A stretch of 64,000 nucleotides of DNA, taken from the NCBI RefSeq assembly GCF_014203595.1, contig NZ_JACHJK010000009.1:310001-374000 (forward strand). Reading direction: 5' to 3'. The translations under genes and the position numbers were made by a program. Positions within the stretch are counted from its first letter, which is position 1, and every line of letters starts with the position of its first letter. The notes under the pieces are model-generated. The model ran no database searches. It was not told where the DNA came from and saw only the letters and a program-made list of their open reading frames with translations. Below are positions 38,665 through 46,105 of this stretch, piece by piece. The stretch comes from Streptomyces echinatus (GTDB taxonomy: Bacteria > Actinomycetota > Actinomycetes > Streptomycetales > Streptomycetaceae).

Positions 38665-39357
38665 GTGATCGAACCCTTCGAGGCACTGGGGGAGGCGTGG
38701 CAGGACGCCTTCTCGTGGTTCGTCTATCCGATTCGGATGCCGCTGCTGATCGTCGCCTGGGTCGTACTGATCCGGCTCACTGCGCTGTGGGTTGCGCCCC
38801 CGCTGGGAAGGATCATCGCCTGGGCCGGCCCGAAGTTCGCGTGGCTTGTCGGCACCGTGCTGCTCGCCCCGGAGTACGCGTACACGATGCGACTCATCCG
38901 CCAGGGAGCGGGTATTCCCCTGGCACTGCGTCTGTACGGTGAAGGGGTGGAGAGCGCCACGGACTGGATGACGGCGTCCGGGCGGGCTCTGGGCAGACAC
39001 GTCAGAGGCTTTACCGCCGTCTCCACGAAGGCCGCCCTTGCGCTCGTCCTCCTGTGTGTCGCTGTCTACAACCTGAACGTGCTGCGCCACGGCTCCGAAC
39101 TTGATCCGCCGAAAGCGCCGGCGACGATCTGGTGGAAGTCGTTCCAGGCCTGGCTCGATGACCCGCAGCACCCGCTCTGGAGAGACACCCTGCCGCGCTC
39201 CGGTCCCCACAGCCCCCACCACACCCCTCACTCCGGGAGAGCGCCCATGGGTGAGTTCAACGGCGGGCGGTTCGACGGAGAAGCAGCCTTCAGGGCCGGG
39301 CCCGCCTCTTCCTCCGGAGCCGCGCTGCCCACCGGTGGAGCCACGACCGGTACGTGA
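38665..39357 (+). CDS. membrane protein of the accessory island
   Basis: The 230-residue protein starts at the GTG at 38665. It has likely membrane segments at about residues 24-45 (MPLLIVAWVVLIRLTALWVA), 57-72 (KFAWLVGTVLLAPEYA) and 122-140 (KAALALVLLCVAVYNLNVL), then a hydrophilic Pro/His/Gly-rich tail with no motif. I recognise no family. It is probably co-transcribed with the SPFH-like gene 15 bp upstream, so the two may form a membrane-bound complex. Its last 68 bp overlap the 3' end of the convergent NB-ARC gene. Confidence 0.6.
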   Translation: MIEPFEALGEAWQDAFSWFVYPIRMPLLIVAWVVLIRLTALWVAPPLGRIIAWAGPKFAWLVGTVLLAPEYAYTMRLIRQGAGIPLALRLYGEGVESATDWMTASGRALGRHVRGFTAVSTKAALALVLLCVAVYNLNVLRHGSELDPPKAPATIWWKSFQAWLDDPQHPLWRDTLPRSGPHSPHHTPHSGRAPMGEFNGGRFDGEAAFRAGPASSSGAALPTGGATTGT

Positions 39358-41830
39358 CCTTCGGCAGGCCATTGCCCTTCGCCCTTTCCGCCCAAGCCAG
39401 GACTTCCCCTTGGGTCGTCAGGGTGTCGGGGTGGTCGGTGCCCTGCACCCGCCGCCGGTCGGACACCAGCTCCGCGAACGCCTCCGCCGCACCCGCGGCA
39501 TCACCCGCCTCCCCCTGCCAGTAAGCCAGGTTGTGGCGGGCCGCCAGGGTGTCGGGGTGGTCGGCGCCCTGCACCCGCCGCCGGTCGGACACCAGCTCCG
39601 CGAAGGCGTCCGCAGCGCCCGCCGCATCACCCGCCTCCCCCCGCCAGCGAGCCAGGCTGTGCCGAACGGCCAGAGTGTTCGGGTGGATGGGGCTCTGAGT
39701 ACGCAATTGGTCAGCCAGCAATTCCGTCAAGGCCTCAGCCGCACCCGCCGCATCCCCCAGCTCTCCCCGCCAGCGAGCCAGACTGCGCCTGACAGCCAAC
39801 GTATTGGGGTGATCAGCACCCTGCACCCGCAACTGGTCCGCCAGCAATTTCGTCAAGGCCTCAGCCGCACCCGCCGCATTCCCCAGCTCTCCCCGCCAGC
39901 GAGCCAGACTGTGCCTGACAGCCAACGTATTGGGGTGATCAGCACCCTGCACCCGCAACTGAATCTCGACAAGCTCTGTGAGCGCGGCGGCCGCCTTGGC
40001 CGCGTGGCCGGCCTCTCCCCGCCACCGCGCCAGGTTGTGGCGGGCCGCCAGGGTGTCGGGGTGGTCGGCGCCCTGCACCCGCCGCCGGTCGGACACCAGT
40101 TCCGCGAACGCCTCCGCCGCACCCGCCGCATCACCCGCCTCCCCTCTGCAGTGGGCGAGATTGTGGCGGGCCGCCAGGGTGTCGGGGTGGTCGGCGCCCT
40201 GCACCCGCCGCCGGTCGGACACCAGTTCCGCGAACGCCTCCGCCGCACCCGCCGCATCACCCGCCTCCCCCCGCCACGACGCGAGATTGTTCCGGGCAGC
40301 CAAGGTGTCGGGGTGGTCGGCGCCAAGATGGCGCTCGGCCTTCTCGTGCAGGTCGCGGAAGTGGTCGACGGCTGCCGCGAACTGCCCGGACTCACCAAGG
40401 CTTCTGCCGGCGCGGTAGAGCACGCGGTGAACTTGGCCGGAGTACAGGTCCGCACCCTCGACCAGGTTTGCCAAGGCGGCGGTGTTGGCGCACAACGACT
40501 GCACGAAGCGGGTGTCGAGTTCCGACTCGGGCCAAGCATCCATCAGCGCGTCAGCCGCCGCGCGGGCCAACTGACGGCGGGTGTCGGCAGCGAGACTGTC
40601 CCGGGTGGCGCGCTGAACGAGCCGGTGCACACGTACGGTTCCGACGTGGTCATCCGGCGCATGGTCGAGCAGGCTGAGACGATGTGCGGCGCGCAGGGCC
40701 AGAACGGCGTCCTGCACGGTCGGAGCTGCGCAGGCACCGGGGGGTGCATGCGTGAGAGCCTCGTCATCAGGGCTCTCGTGCGTTCGTGTCAGCGCCAGGT
40801 ACTCCAAGGCCGAGGCGCTGGTGAGAACGGCTTGGGGGATGCCGTTGGGGTCGAGCATGCTCGCCATGCACAGCATCGGCCGCGCCAGACCGGCTGGGCG
40901 CAGGCAGTCGGCACGTTCAAGGGACAAGGACCAGGCAGCAGCGACTGCCACCCCTTGGCCGTCGGGCAGACGCTCGGGGGCGGCGTCCGCCAGGGTACGC
41001 GTACGGTCTGCGAGCAGTGCCCGGTAATCGGCGATGCCCTGCCCTGTGTCGACGAGGTAGGCAGCGGCCTGGGACAGGGCGAGCGGCAGAAAGCCCAAGT
41101 CGCGGGCGAGCGCACCGGTCTCGACGGGCTGTGCGGGGCGTTCGGGGGCGTCCAGGGCTTTGGTCAGGTACGAGGTGGCTTCGTGGGAGGTGAACGTGCC
41201 CACGTCGACCCGGAGGCGACCGTCACCGACCAGAGCGGCGTCCCGGCGCCTCGTGGTCACCAGCGTCCGCCCGTGAGGGTGGGGTGGCGGCCACAACTGG
41301 TCCAGGACATCGGGGTCGGCTACGTCGTCCAGCACCACCAGCCAGCGGCACCGAGGGCGCACGGGAGCCGCCTCCAGCCACCCGAGGAACATCTCCGCGG
41401 CACGGTCGAGATCACGCTTGTCAGCCCCGCACAGCACCTCACCCGCGTCAGCATAGGCACGCAACACCGCATCGCGGCTCGTCGCATTCACCCACACCAG
41501 GGCGTCGATTTTCCCTGCTTGCAGAGCTGAGCGGGCGTAGTCCGCCGCCAGCTGTGTCTTGCCCACCCCTCCCAGCCCGCTCAGTACTCGCCCCGTCACC
41601 CCCGTGTCGCTTCCGTCATCCAGACAAGAACGCAACCGGTCGGCCTCCGCCCGGACTTGGAACCATGAGGATCTCGGCGGTATGGCTCCCACTACGGGCG
41701 GCCGGTCGGACCCTGCCCGGGGCCCGGGACCGTCGGCAGGGGGATGTACATGCACATTCCCCGCGACCTGGAAGACGTCTCCTTCCGCTCGTGCCTGCTG
41801 CCAGGTACGGCGCTGCCCCGAACGCTCCAC
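39290..41830 (-). CDS. NB-ARC (STAND) ATPase with tandem kinesin-light-chain-type TPRs
   Basis: About 846 residues from the GTG at 41830, which follows GGGGG by 7 nt. An ATG at 41890 would add 20 residues and overlap the upstream gene. A short N-terminal region with NVHVHPP (common in actinobacterial STAND proteins) is followed by the ATPase: Walker A GLGGVGKTQLA (85-95), Walker B CRWLVVLDDVAD (161-172), TLVTTRRR (189-196) and a GLPL-like GFLPLALSQAA. A winged-helix-like part follows, then from about residue 515 seven or more 42-residue TPR units of the type ADHPDTLAARHNLA. STAND ATPases act as switches that oligomerise on sensing a signal, often in bacterial defence or antibiotic control. 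It is the last gene of a three-gene minus-strand set. Confidence 0.85.
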   Translation of the reverse strand: MERSGQRRTWQQARAEGDVFQVAGNVHVHPPADGPGPRAGSDRPPVVGAIPPRSSWFQVRAEADRLRSCLDDGSDTGVTGRVLSGLGGVGKTQLAADYARSALQAGKIDALVWVNATSRDAVLRAYADAGEVLCGADKRDLDRAAEMFLGWLEAAPVRPRCRWLVVLDDVADPDVLDQLWPPPHPHGRTLVTTRRRDAALVGDGRLRVDVGTFTSHEATSYLTKALDAPERPAQPVETGALARDLGFLPLALSQAAAYLVDTGQGIADYRALLADRTRTLADAAPERLPDGQGVAVAAAWSLSLERADCLRPAGLARPMLCMASMLDPNGIPQAVLTSASALEYLALTRTHESPDDEALTHAPPGACAAPTVQDAVLALRAAHRLSLLDHAPDDHVGTVRVHRLVQRATRDSLAADTRRQLARAAADALMDAWPESELDTRFVQSLCANTAALANLVEGADLYSGQVHRVLYRAGRSLGESGQFAAAVDHFRDLHEKAERHLGADHPDTLAARNNLASWRGEAGDAAGAAEAFAELVSDRRRVQGADHPDTLAARHNLAHCRGEAGDAAGAAEAFAELVSDRRRVQGADHPDTLAARHNLARWRGEAGHAAKAAAALTELVEIQLRVQGADHPNTLAVRHSLARWRGELGNAAGAAEALTKLLADQLRVQGADHPNTLAVRRSLARWRGELGDAAGAAEALTELLADQLRTQSPIHPNTLAVRHSLARWRGEAGDAAGAADAFAELVSDRRRVQGADHPDTLAARHNLAYWQGEAGDAAGAAEAFAELVSDRRRVQGTDHPDTLTTQGEVLAWAERAKGNGLPKVTYRSWLHRWAARLRRKRRARP
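39419..40330 (-). repeat. tandem 126-bp coding repeats in the TPR region
   Basis: Units of 126 bp (42 codons) repeat with marks at about 39420, 39546, 39672, 39798, 39924, 40050, 40176 and 40302. Two sub-types exist: A (VQGADHPDTLAARHNLA, DRRRVQG) and B (VQGADHPNTLAVRHSLA, QLRVQG). Units at 40050 and 40176 share long identical DNA, as do those at 39798 and 39924; B units lie between A units. The similarity at DNA level exceeds what protein conservation alone needs and suggests recent duplication or gene conversion. Confidence 0.9.
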
Positions 41831-41846
41831 GACCGGTCCCCCTGAC

Positions 41847-42239
41847 TCAGCTGCGGTCCCCGCCGACCTGATCGATGTCACCGCCACCATCGCTGCGGGC
41901 CTTCTGCCACACGTCCGTCGCAGCAGTGGGCGCCCCGCTTCCCACGCTGCCCCCCGTCTGCCGGACACCGCCCCGGCCGCGCGCGAACTGCCGGACACGA
42001 CGGGTCCCCGACCCGCCGGCCTGCGCCGCCCACCAGCCCAGCGCTGCCAGCACTCCCGCCGCGACCACACCGGCCACCGGACCGATCACATCCCACGGAT
42101 CGTCGCCGCTCCACACCGCCCAGGGCACCGCCACGGCGGCGAACGCCACCAGCGACCCCGCCACCGCCACCAGCCACCGCGCCGCAGCCTGCACACTCGC
42201 CCCCGAGCCATCTCGCCGACACACGCCCAAGCAGTTCAT
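41847..42239 (-). CDS. small two-helix membrane protein upstream of the NB-ARC gene
   Basis: The 130-residue protein has two clear membrane helices, at about 20-40 (AARWLVAVAGSLVAFAAVAV) and 51-72 (VIGPVAGVVAAGVLAALGWWA), followed by a hydrophilic Gly/Arg-rich tail. A GTG inside (residue 16), after GGGGGCGAG, is an alternative start. No family is recognised. Its stop is 16 bp before the NB-ARC start, and the ribosome site of that gene lies in the gap, so the pair is probably one transcript. In defence loci, small two-helix proteins next to STAND ATPases can be membrane effectors, but here that is only a guess. Confidence 0.55.
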   Translation of the reverse strand: MNCLGVCRRDGSGASVQAAARWLVAVAGSLVAFAAVAVPWAVWSGDDPWDVIGPVAGVVAAGVLAALGWWAAQAGGSGTRRVRQFARGRGGVRQTGGSVGSGAPTAATDVWQKARSDGGGDIDQVGGDRS

Positions 42240-42379
42240 GCTGGCACGCCGACGCCCGCACCAGCCCGAAGAAGCCGGAATCCGGATCGGCCGCCCAGTA
42301 GGCGCATGTGAGGCCTAAAAGAGAACGACTGCTGAGACTCGGCACCCTGGCACCGGAGCTTGGACAGGGCTGGTCGGTA

Positions 42380-43000
42380 TCACGTACTTGGGCGGTACAG
42401 GGCCACCGGGTCGGCCCATCCGCCGAGGCGGCGGGAGAGCCCGAAGCGCTGAGGGAGCCACCAGCGGCGTCCGGCACGTTCCGGGGTGACAGGTGACCAC
42501 TGTGAGCCGGACAGGTCTTCCACGCCCCACCACGTCTTGACGGCTTTCGCTCCGTGCATTTTCAGCAGCGGCCAGCGCGGAAGGTGCAAGCCGATGTAGA
42601 ACATCGAGACGTCGTCTCCGCACTTGGTGGTGTAGAAGTAGCGCTCAACGTCCGTGTAACTTGCCCCTAATCCGCAGTCCAGCCCCATTGTTCCCCCGAG
42701 CCAGGTGAGAGCCAGTTTTCCGCCGGCCGGGATGGACGGAACCAGTACCGGGTTGAACCAGACCTCGCCGTGGAGGCCTCGTTCGAGACTGGTCCGTGCG
42801 GCTTGGGCTACCACGACGTTGGTTGCCGGACCCGTGCCTACGTTGACGAGCCACCACTTCGGCGCGCTGCCGTCAGCCTGCCCGCTTTCCCACATGAACT
42901 GCAATACAGGCATGTGGGTGCGTCGACCGGATGCATAGGACAGGGCCAGCGAGCCAAGTGATACGAGCACCGCAAGGACCGAGATCAGAATGGTCGGCAT
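42380..43000 (-). CDS. N-terminally anchored hypothetical protein of the accessory island
   Basis: The 206-residue protein starts with a hydrophobic helix (TILISVLAVLVSLGSLALSY, about 3-22) followed by a soluble beta-rich domain containing WWLVNVGTGPATNVVVAQAA and PSIPAGGKLALTWLG, the pattern of an Ig-like fold seen in unnamed actinobacterial proteins. Four Trp residues cluster near the end. I recognise no named family. The start codon at 43000 follows AGGAGGGG, one of the strongest ribosome sites in the window. It is the first gene of the minus-strand set (140 bp before the two-helix protein). Confidence 0.65.
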   Translation of the reverse strand: MPTILISVLAVLVSLGSLALSYASGRRTHMPVLQFMWESGQADGSAPKWWLVNVGTGPATNVVVAQAARTSLERGLHGEVWFNPVLVPSIPAGGKLALTWLGGTMGLDCGLGASYTDVERYFYTTKCGDDVSMFYIGLHLPRWPLLKMHGAKAVKTWWGVEDLSGSQWSPVTPERAGRRWWLPQRFGLSRRLGGWADPVALYRPST

Positions 43001-43139
43001 CGCCCCTCCTGTGCGTGACAGACGCGCGTCCTCCCTACCCGCTGTCTCGTGACCGGATGCATCTCGACTACGAGGCGGCAGGCGGCCTCCCACGGCCAGG
43101 AGCGGGACCTGAACACCCCGTGCCGACGAGGGAGAGAAG

Positions 43140-43253
43140 ATGACCACACGTCCCCACACCGTCGATCACTGACTCGTCCAGGCCGCGGCCCATCTCACGC
43201 GCACTCGGTACCGCGGCGACAACCACACCGCCGCGGCAGCGTCGCGCGCCGAT
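43140..43253 (+). pseudogene. truncated cytidine-deaminase-like gene remnant
   Basis: After a ribosome site (GAGGGAGAGAAG) an ATG at 43140 reads MTTRPHTVDH, then a TGA at 43170-43172, then continues in the same frame as LVQAAAHLTRTRYRGDNHT and AAAASRAD. This resembles, from memory, the N-terminus of small actinobacterial cytidine/blasticidin deaminase-like proteins (LVxAAxxxxRTRxRGDNHTxAAA). The zinc-binding catalytic part is missing: the likeness ends about 40 bp before the Sir2 start. It marks the right edge of the accessory island. Confidence 0.55.
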
Positions 43254-43294
43254 ACTCGCTCGCTCCGAGCGGGCGGGCGTTCTAGCCTCGGTTC

Positions 43295-44032
43295 ATGACC
43301 AAGCCGCTCGTGGCCGTGTTCAGTGGTGCCGGCATCTCCACCGACTCCGGAATTCCCGACTACCGTGGGCCGAACGGGCTCTGGCGGCGGGAGCCGGAGG
43401 CCGAGAAGCTCGTGACGTACGAGTACTACATGACGGATCCGGAGATCCGGCGGCGGTCCTGGCGGATGCGGCGCGAGAACCGGGCGTCGGCCGTCGAGCC
43501 GAACGCCGCGCACCGGGCGGTCGCCGAGCTGGAGCGGTCCGGTGTCCCGGTGCGGGTGATCACGCAGAACGTGGACGGACTGCACCAGCTCGCCGGGATG
43601 CCCGCCCGCAAGGTGCTGGAACTGCACGGCAGCGCGCGGAGCGTGGTGTGCACGGAGTGCGGGGCGCGCGGTCCGATGGAGGAGGCCCTGGCCCGGCTGG
43701 ACGCCGGTGAGGAAGACCCGGCCTGTCTGGCGTGCGGGGGCATCCAGAAGTCGGCGACGGTGATGTTCGGCCAGCAGCTGGATCCCGTCGTCCTGGGCGA
43801 GGCCCTGGCGATCAGCAAGGCGTGCACGGTGTTCGTCGCCGTCGGCAGCAGTCTTCAGGTGCAGCCCGCCGCCGGCCTGGTCGGGGTCGCCGCCGACAAC
43901 GGCGCCCACCTGGTCATCGTCAACGCCGAGCCGACGCCGTACGACGAACGCGCGCACGAGGTCGTCCGCGAGCCGATCGGCACCGCCCTGCCCCGGCTGC
44001 TGCCCGGCCTCGTCCGGCAGTTCGGCGGCTAG
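43295..44032 (+). CDS. Sir2-family NAD-dependent protein deacylase
   Basis: The 245-residue sirtuin removes acyl groups from lysine with NAD and releases O-acyl-ADP-ribose and nicotinamide. Marks: FSGAGISTDSGIPDYRGPNG (NAD-binding), TQNVDGLHQLAGMP (catalytic His), zinc-binding cysteines CTEC (about residues 119-122) and CLAC (about 143-146), and VGSSLQVQPAAGLV. A Tyr/Arg pair as in the SIRT5-like desuccinylases is not evident, so acetyl is the likelier substrate. The gene stands alone between the island edge and ogt, which ends 19 bp away on the other strand. Confidence 0.93.
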   Translation: MTKPLVAVFSGAGISTDSGIPDYRGPNGLWRREPEAEKLVTYEYYMTDPEIRRRSWRMRRENRASAVEPNAAHRAVAELERSGVPVRVITQNVDGLHQLAGMPARKVLELHGSARSVVCTECGARGPMEEALARLDAGEEDPACLACGGIQKSATVMFGQQLDPVVLGEALAISKACTVFVAVGSSLQVQPAAGLVGVAADNGAHLVIVNAEPTPYDERAHEVVREPIGTALPRLLPGLVRQFGG

Positions 44033-44050
44033 CGGGGCCGGTACGGCACG

Positions 44051-44533
44051 TCAGAACAGGGCGGTGCCGCGTTCGAAGTCCAGCAGGCGGCGCTTGCGGT
44101 CCAGTCCGCCGCCGTAGCCGGTGAGGTCGCCGCTCGCGCCGATCACCCGGTGGCAGGGGACGATGATGCCGATCGGGTTCTTGCCGTTGGCGAGGCCGAC
44201 CGCGCGGGACGCCTTGGGATTGCCCAGCGCTTCGGCGAGTTGGCCGTAGGAGCGGGTCTCGCCGTACGGGATGCGGGTCAGCTGTTCCCAGACTCTGCGC
44301 TGGAACGGAGTGCCCTGCAGGCGGAGTTCGAGGGTGAACTCCTTCGACTCGCCCGCGAAGTAGGCCGACAGCTGCTCCTCGGCCGCCGCGAAGGGCGCGT
44401 CGTCGTGGGCCCCGAACGTCTCCTCCGCCGGGCGGTGGCGCTGGTCGGCCATGTAGAGGCCGCACAGGACGCCGTCGTCGGCGACGAGGGTGAGCGGGCC
44501 GTAGGGGCTGTCGATGACCGTGTACTGCTTCAT
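44051..44533 (-). CDS. ogt: methylated-DNA--protein-cysteine methyltransferase
   Basis: The 160-residue repair protein transfers alkyl groups from O6-alkylguanine to its own cysteine. The acceptor motif is IVPCHRVIGASGDLTGYGGG, and the HTH segment RIPYGETRSYGQLAEALGNP with SRAVGLANGKNP provides the arginine finger. The ATG at 44533 is clear. It is 11 bp downstream of the Ada-AlkA fusion on the same strand, so the two alkylation-repair genes form an operon. Confidence 0.95.
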   Translation of the reverse strand: MKQYTVIDSPYGPLTLVADDGVLCGLYMADQRHRPAEETFGAHDDAPFAAAEEQLSAYFAGESKEFTLELRLQGTPFQRRVWEQLTRIPYGETRSYGQLAEALGNPKASRAVGLANGKNPIGIIVPCHRVIGASGDLTGYGGGLDRKRRLLDFERGTALF

Positions 44534-44544
44534 GGCGAAGGTCC

Positions 44545-46023
44545 TCACGCGGGCAGGAAGTTGATCGGGTGGCTGTCGGTCGCCCACAGGTACTGCACCG
44601 CGTAGGCCCGCCAGGGCCGCCAGCCCTCCGCGCGGGCGGTGAGCGCGGCCGGGGTGGCCGGCAGGCCCAGCTCCTTGGCGGCCCGCCGGACACCGAGGTC
44701 GGTGGCGAGGAACGCGTCCGGGTCGCCCAGGGCGCGCATGGCGATGACGTCCACGGTCCAGGGACCGAAGCCGGGCAGCGCGAGCAGCCGGGCGCGGGCC
44801 TCCGCCCAGTCGGCGTCCACCCCCAGCCGCAGCTCGCCGTCGGCGAGCCGGCGGACGAGGGTGGTGAAGGTGGTGCGCCGGGTGCGGGGCATGGCGAGGG
44901 TCTCGGGGTCGACGCCGGCCAGTGCCTCGGGGGACGGAAAGAGGTGGGTGAGGCCGCCCTCGGGGTCGTCCAGGGGTTTGCCGTGCGCGGTGACCAGGCG
45001 GGCCGCGTGGGTGCGGGCGGCGGCCGTGGACACCTGCTGGCCCAGTACGGCCCGGACGGCGAACTCGGCCTCGTCGACCGTGCGCGGCACCCGGCGGCCG
45101 GGGCCCCGGTCGACCAGCGGGGCGAGCAGCGGGTCGGTGCGCAGCCTTTCGTCGACGGCGACCGGGTCGGCGTCCAGGTCGAGCAGGCGGCGGCAGCGGC
45201 TGATGGCCACGGTCAGGTCGCGCAGGTCGCTCAGGGTGAGCCGGCAGGCGATGTGGTCGGGGCGCGGGGCGAGAGCGGCGATGCCGTGGCCGTAGGGCAG
45301 GCTGAGGGTGCGCCGGTAGGAGCCGTCGCGCCACTCCTCCACGCCGGGTACGGCGGTGGCGGCGAGGTGTCCGAAGAGGTTGGACGGGTTGAGCGGGGCG
45401 CGGAACGGCAGCCGCAGCGTGAGCACGCCGGGGGTGCTCGCGCCGCTGCCGGGAACCCGGGCGCGCAGTTCGCTCGGGGACAGGGCGAAGACCTCGCGGA
45501 CGGTGTCGTTGAAGGCGCGGATGGAGGAGAAGCCGGCCGCGAAGGCGATCTGCGCCATGGGCAGCGAGGTGGTCTCGATGAGCAGCCGTGCGGTCTGGGC
45601 GCGCTGGGCACGGGCGACCGCGAGGGGGCCGGCGCCCAGCTCGGCGAGCAGCTGCCGCTCCACCTGCCGGGTGCTGTAGCCGAGCCGGGCGGCCAGTCCG
45701 GGCACGCCCTCGCGGTCCACGATCCCGTCGGCGATCAGCCGCATGGCCCGGGCCACCAGGTCGGCGCGCCGGTTCCACTCCGGGGAGCCGGGGCTGGTGT
45801 CGGGGCGGCAGCGCTTGCAGGCCCGGAACCCGGCCTGCTGGCAGGCGGCGGCGCTCGGGTGGAACGTCATGTTCTCCGGCTTGGGCGGCACGACCGGACA
45901 GCTCGGCCGGCAGTAGATCCGGGTGGTCAGAACGGCCGTGAAGAACCATCCGTCGAACCGCGCGTCCTTGGACTGCACGGCACGTACGCAGTGCTCCCGG
46001 TCGAGGTGCGTCCCTGTCTGCAT
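44545..46023 (-). CDS. Ada-type regulator fused to AlkA DNA-3-methyladenine glycosylase
   Basis: The 492-residue fusion has, in order: an Ada zinc domain (about 1-80) with cysteines in YCRPSC and ACKRC that take methyl groups from phosphotriesters; an AraC-type HTH (about 85-175; RLGYSTRQVERQLLAELGAG, IAFAAGFSSIRAFNDTVREV); an AlkA N-terminal domain; and a HhH-GPD glycosylase domain (about 290-480; LPGFGPWTVDVIAMRALGDP, catalytic Asp in FLATDLG). It senses methylation, activates transcription and excises alkylated bases. The layout is known in actinobacteria. I start at the ATG at 46023, and one 17 codons upstream is possible. It should activate itself and ogt. Confidence 0.93.
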   Translation of the reverse strand: MQTGTHLDREHCVRAVQSKDARFDGWFFTAVLTTRIYCRPSCPVVPPKPENMTFHPSAAACQQAGFRACKRCRPDTSPGSPEWNRRADLVARAMRLIADGIVDREGVPGLAARLGYSTRQVERQLLAELGAGPLAVARAQRAQTARLLIETTSLPMAQIAFAAGFSSIRAFNDTVREVFALSPSELRARVPGSGASTPGVLTLRLPFRAPLNPSNLFGHLAATAVPGVEEWRDGSYRRTLSLPYGHGIAALAPRPDHIACRLTLSDLRDLTVAISRCRRLLDLDADPVAVDERLRTDPLLAPLVDRGPGRRVPRTVDEAEFAVRAVLGQQVSTAAARTHAARLVTAHGKPLDDPEGGLTHLFPSPEALAGVDPETLAMPRTRRTTFTTLVRRLADGELRLGVDADWAEARARLLALPGFGPWTVDVIAMRALGDPDAFLATDLGVRRAAKELGLPATPAALTARAEGWRPWRAYAVQYLWATDSHPINFLPA

Positions 46024-46105
46024 GTGTCCAGCATCGGCCACCGGCCGCCTTGGTCGCTGGCGGAAATCCGACACGTACGTGGGCCCGGCCAGGGGTCCGG
46101 CCGGC

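Noticed and set aside
39419..40330. Regular repeats taken as a CRISPR array
   Set aside because: The 126-bp units are coding, lack unique spacers and translate to 42-residue TPR motifs.
39101..41530. Long plus-strand frame through the TPR repeat region
   Set aside because: It is the shadow of the NB-ARC/TPR gene. Its repeats (for example GVGVVGALHPPPVGHQ) are the reverse reading of the TPR DNA repeat, with no known fold.
42308..42496. Small plus-strand frame beside the island genes
   Set aside because: It overlaps the end of the anchored protein gene in antisense and has no convincing ribosome site or motif.
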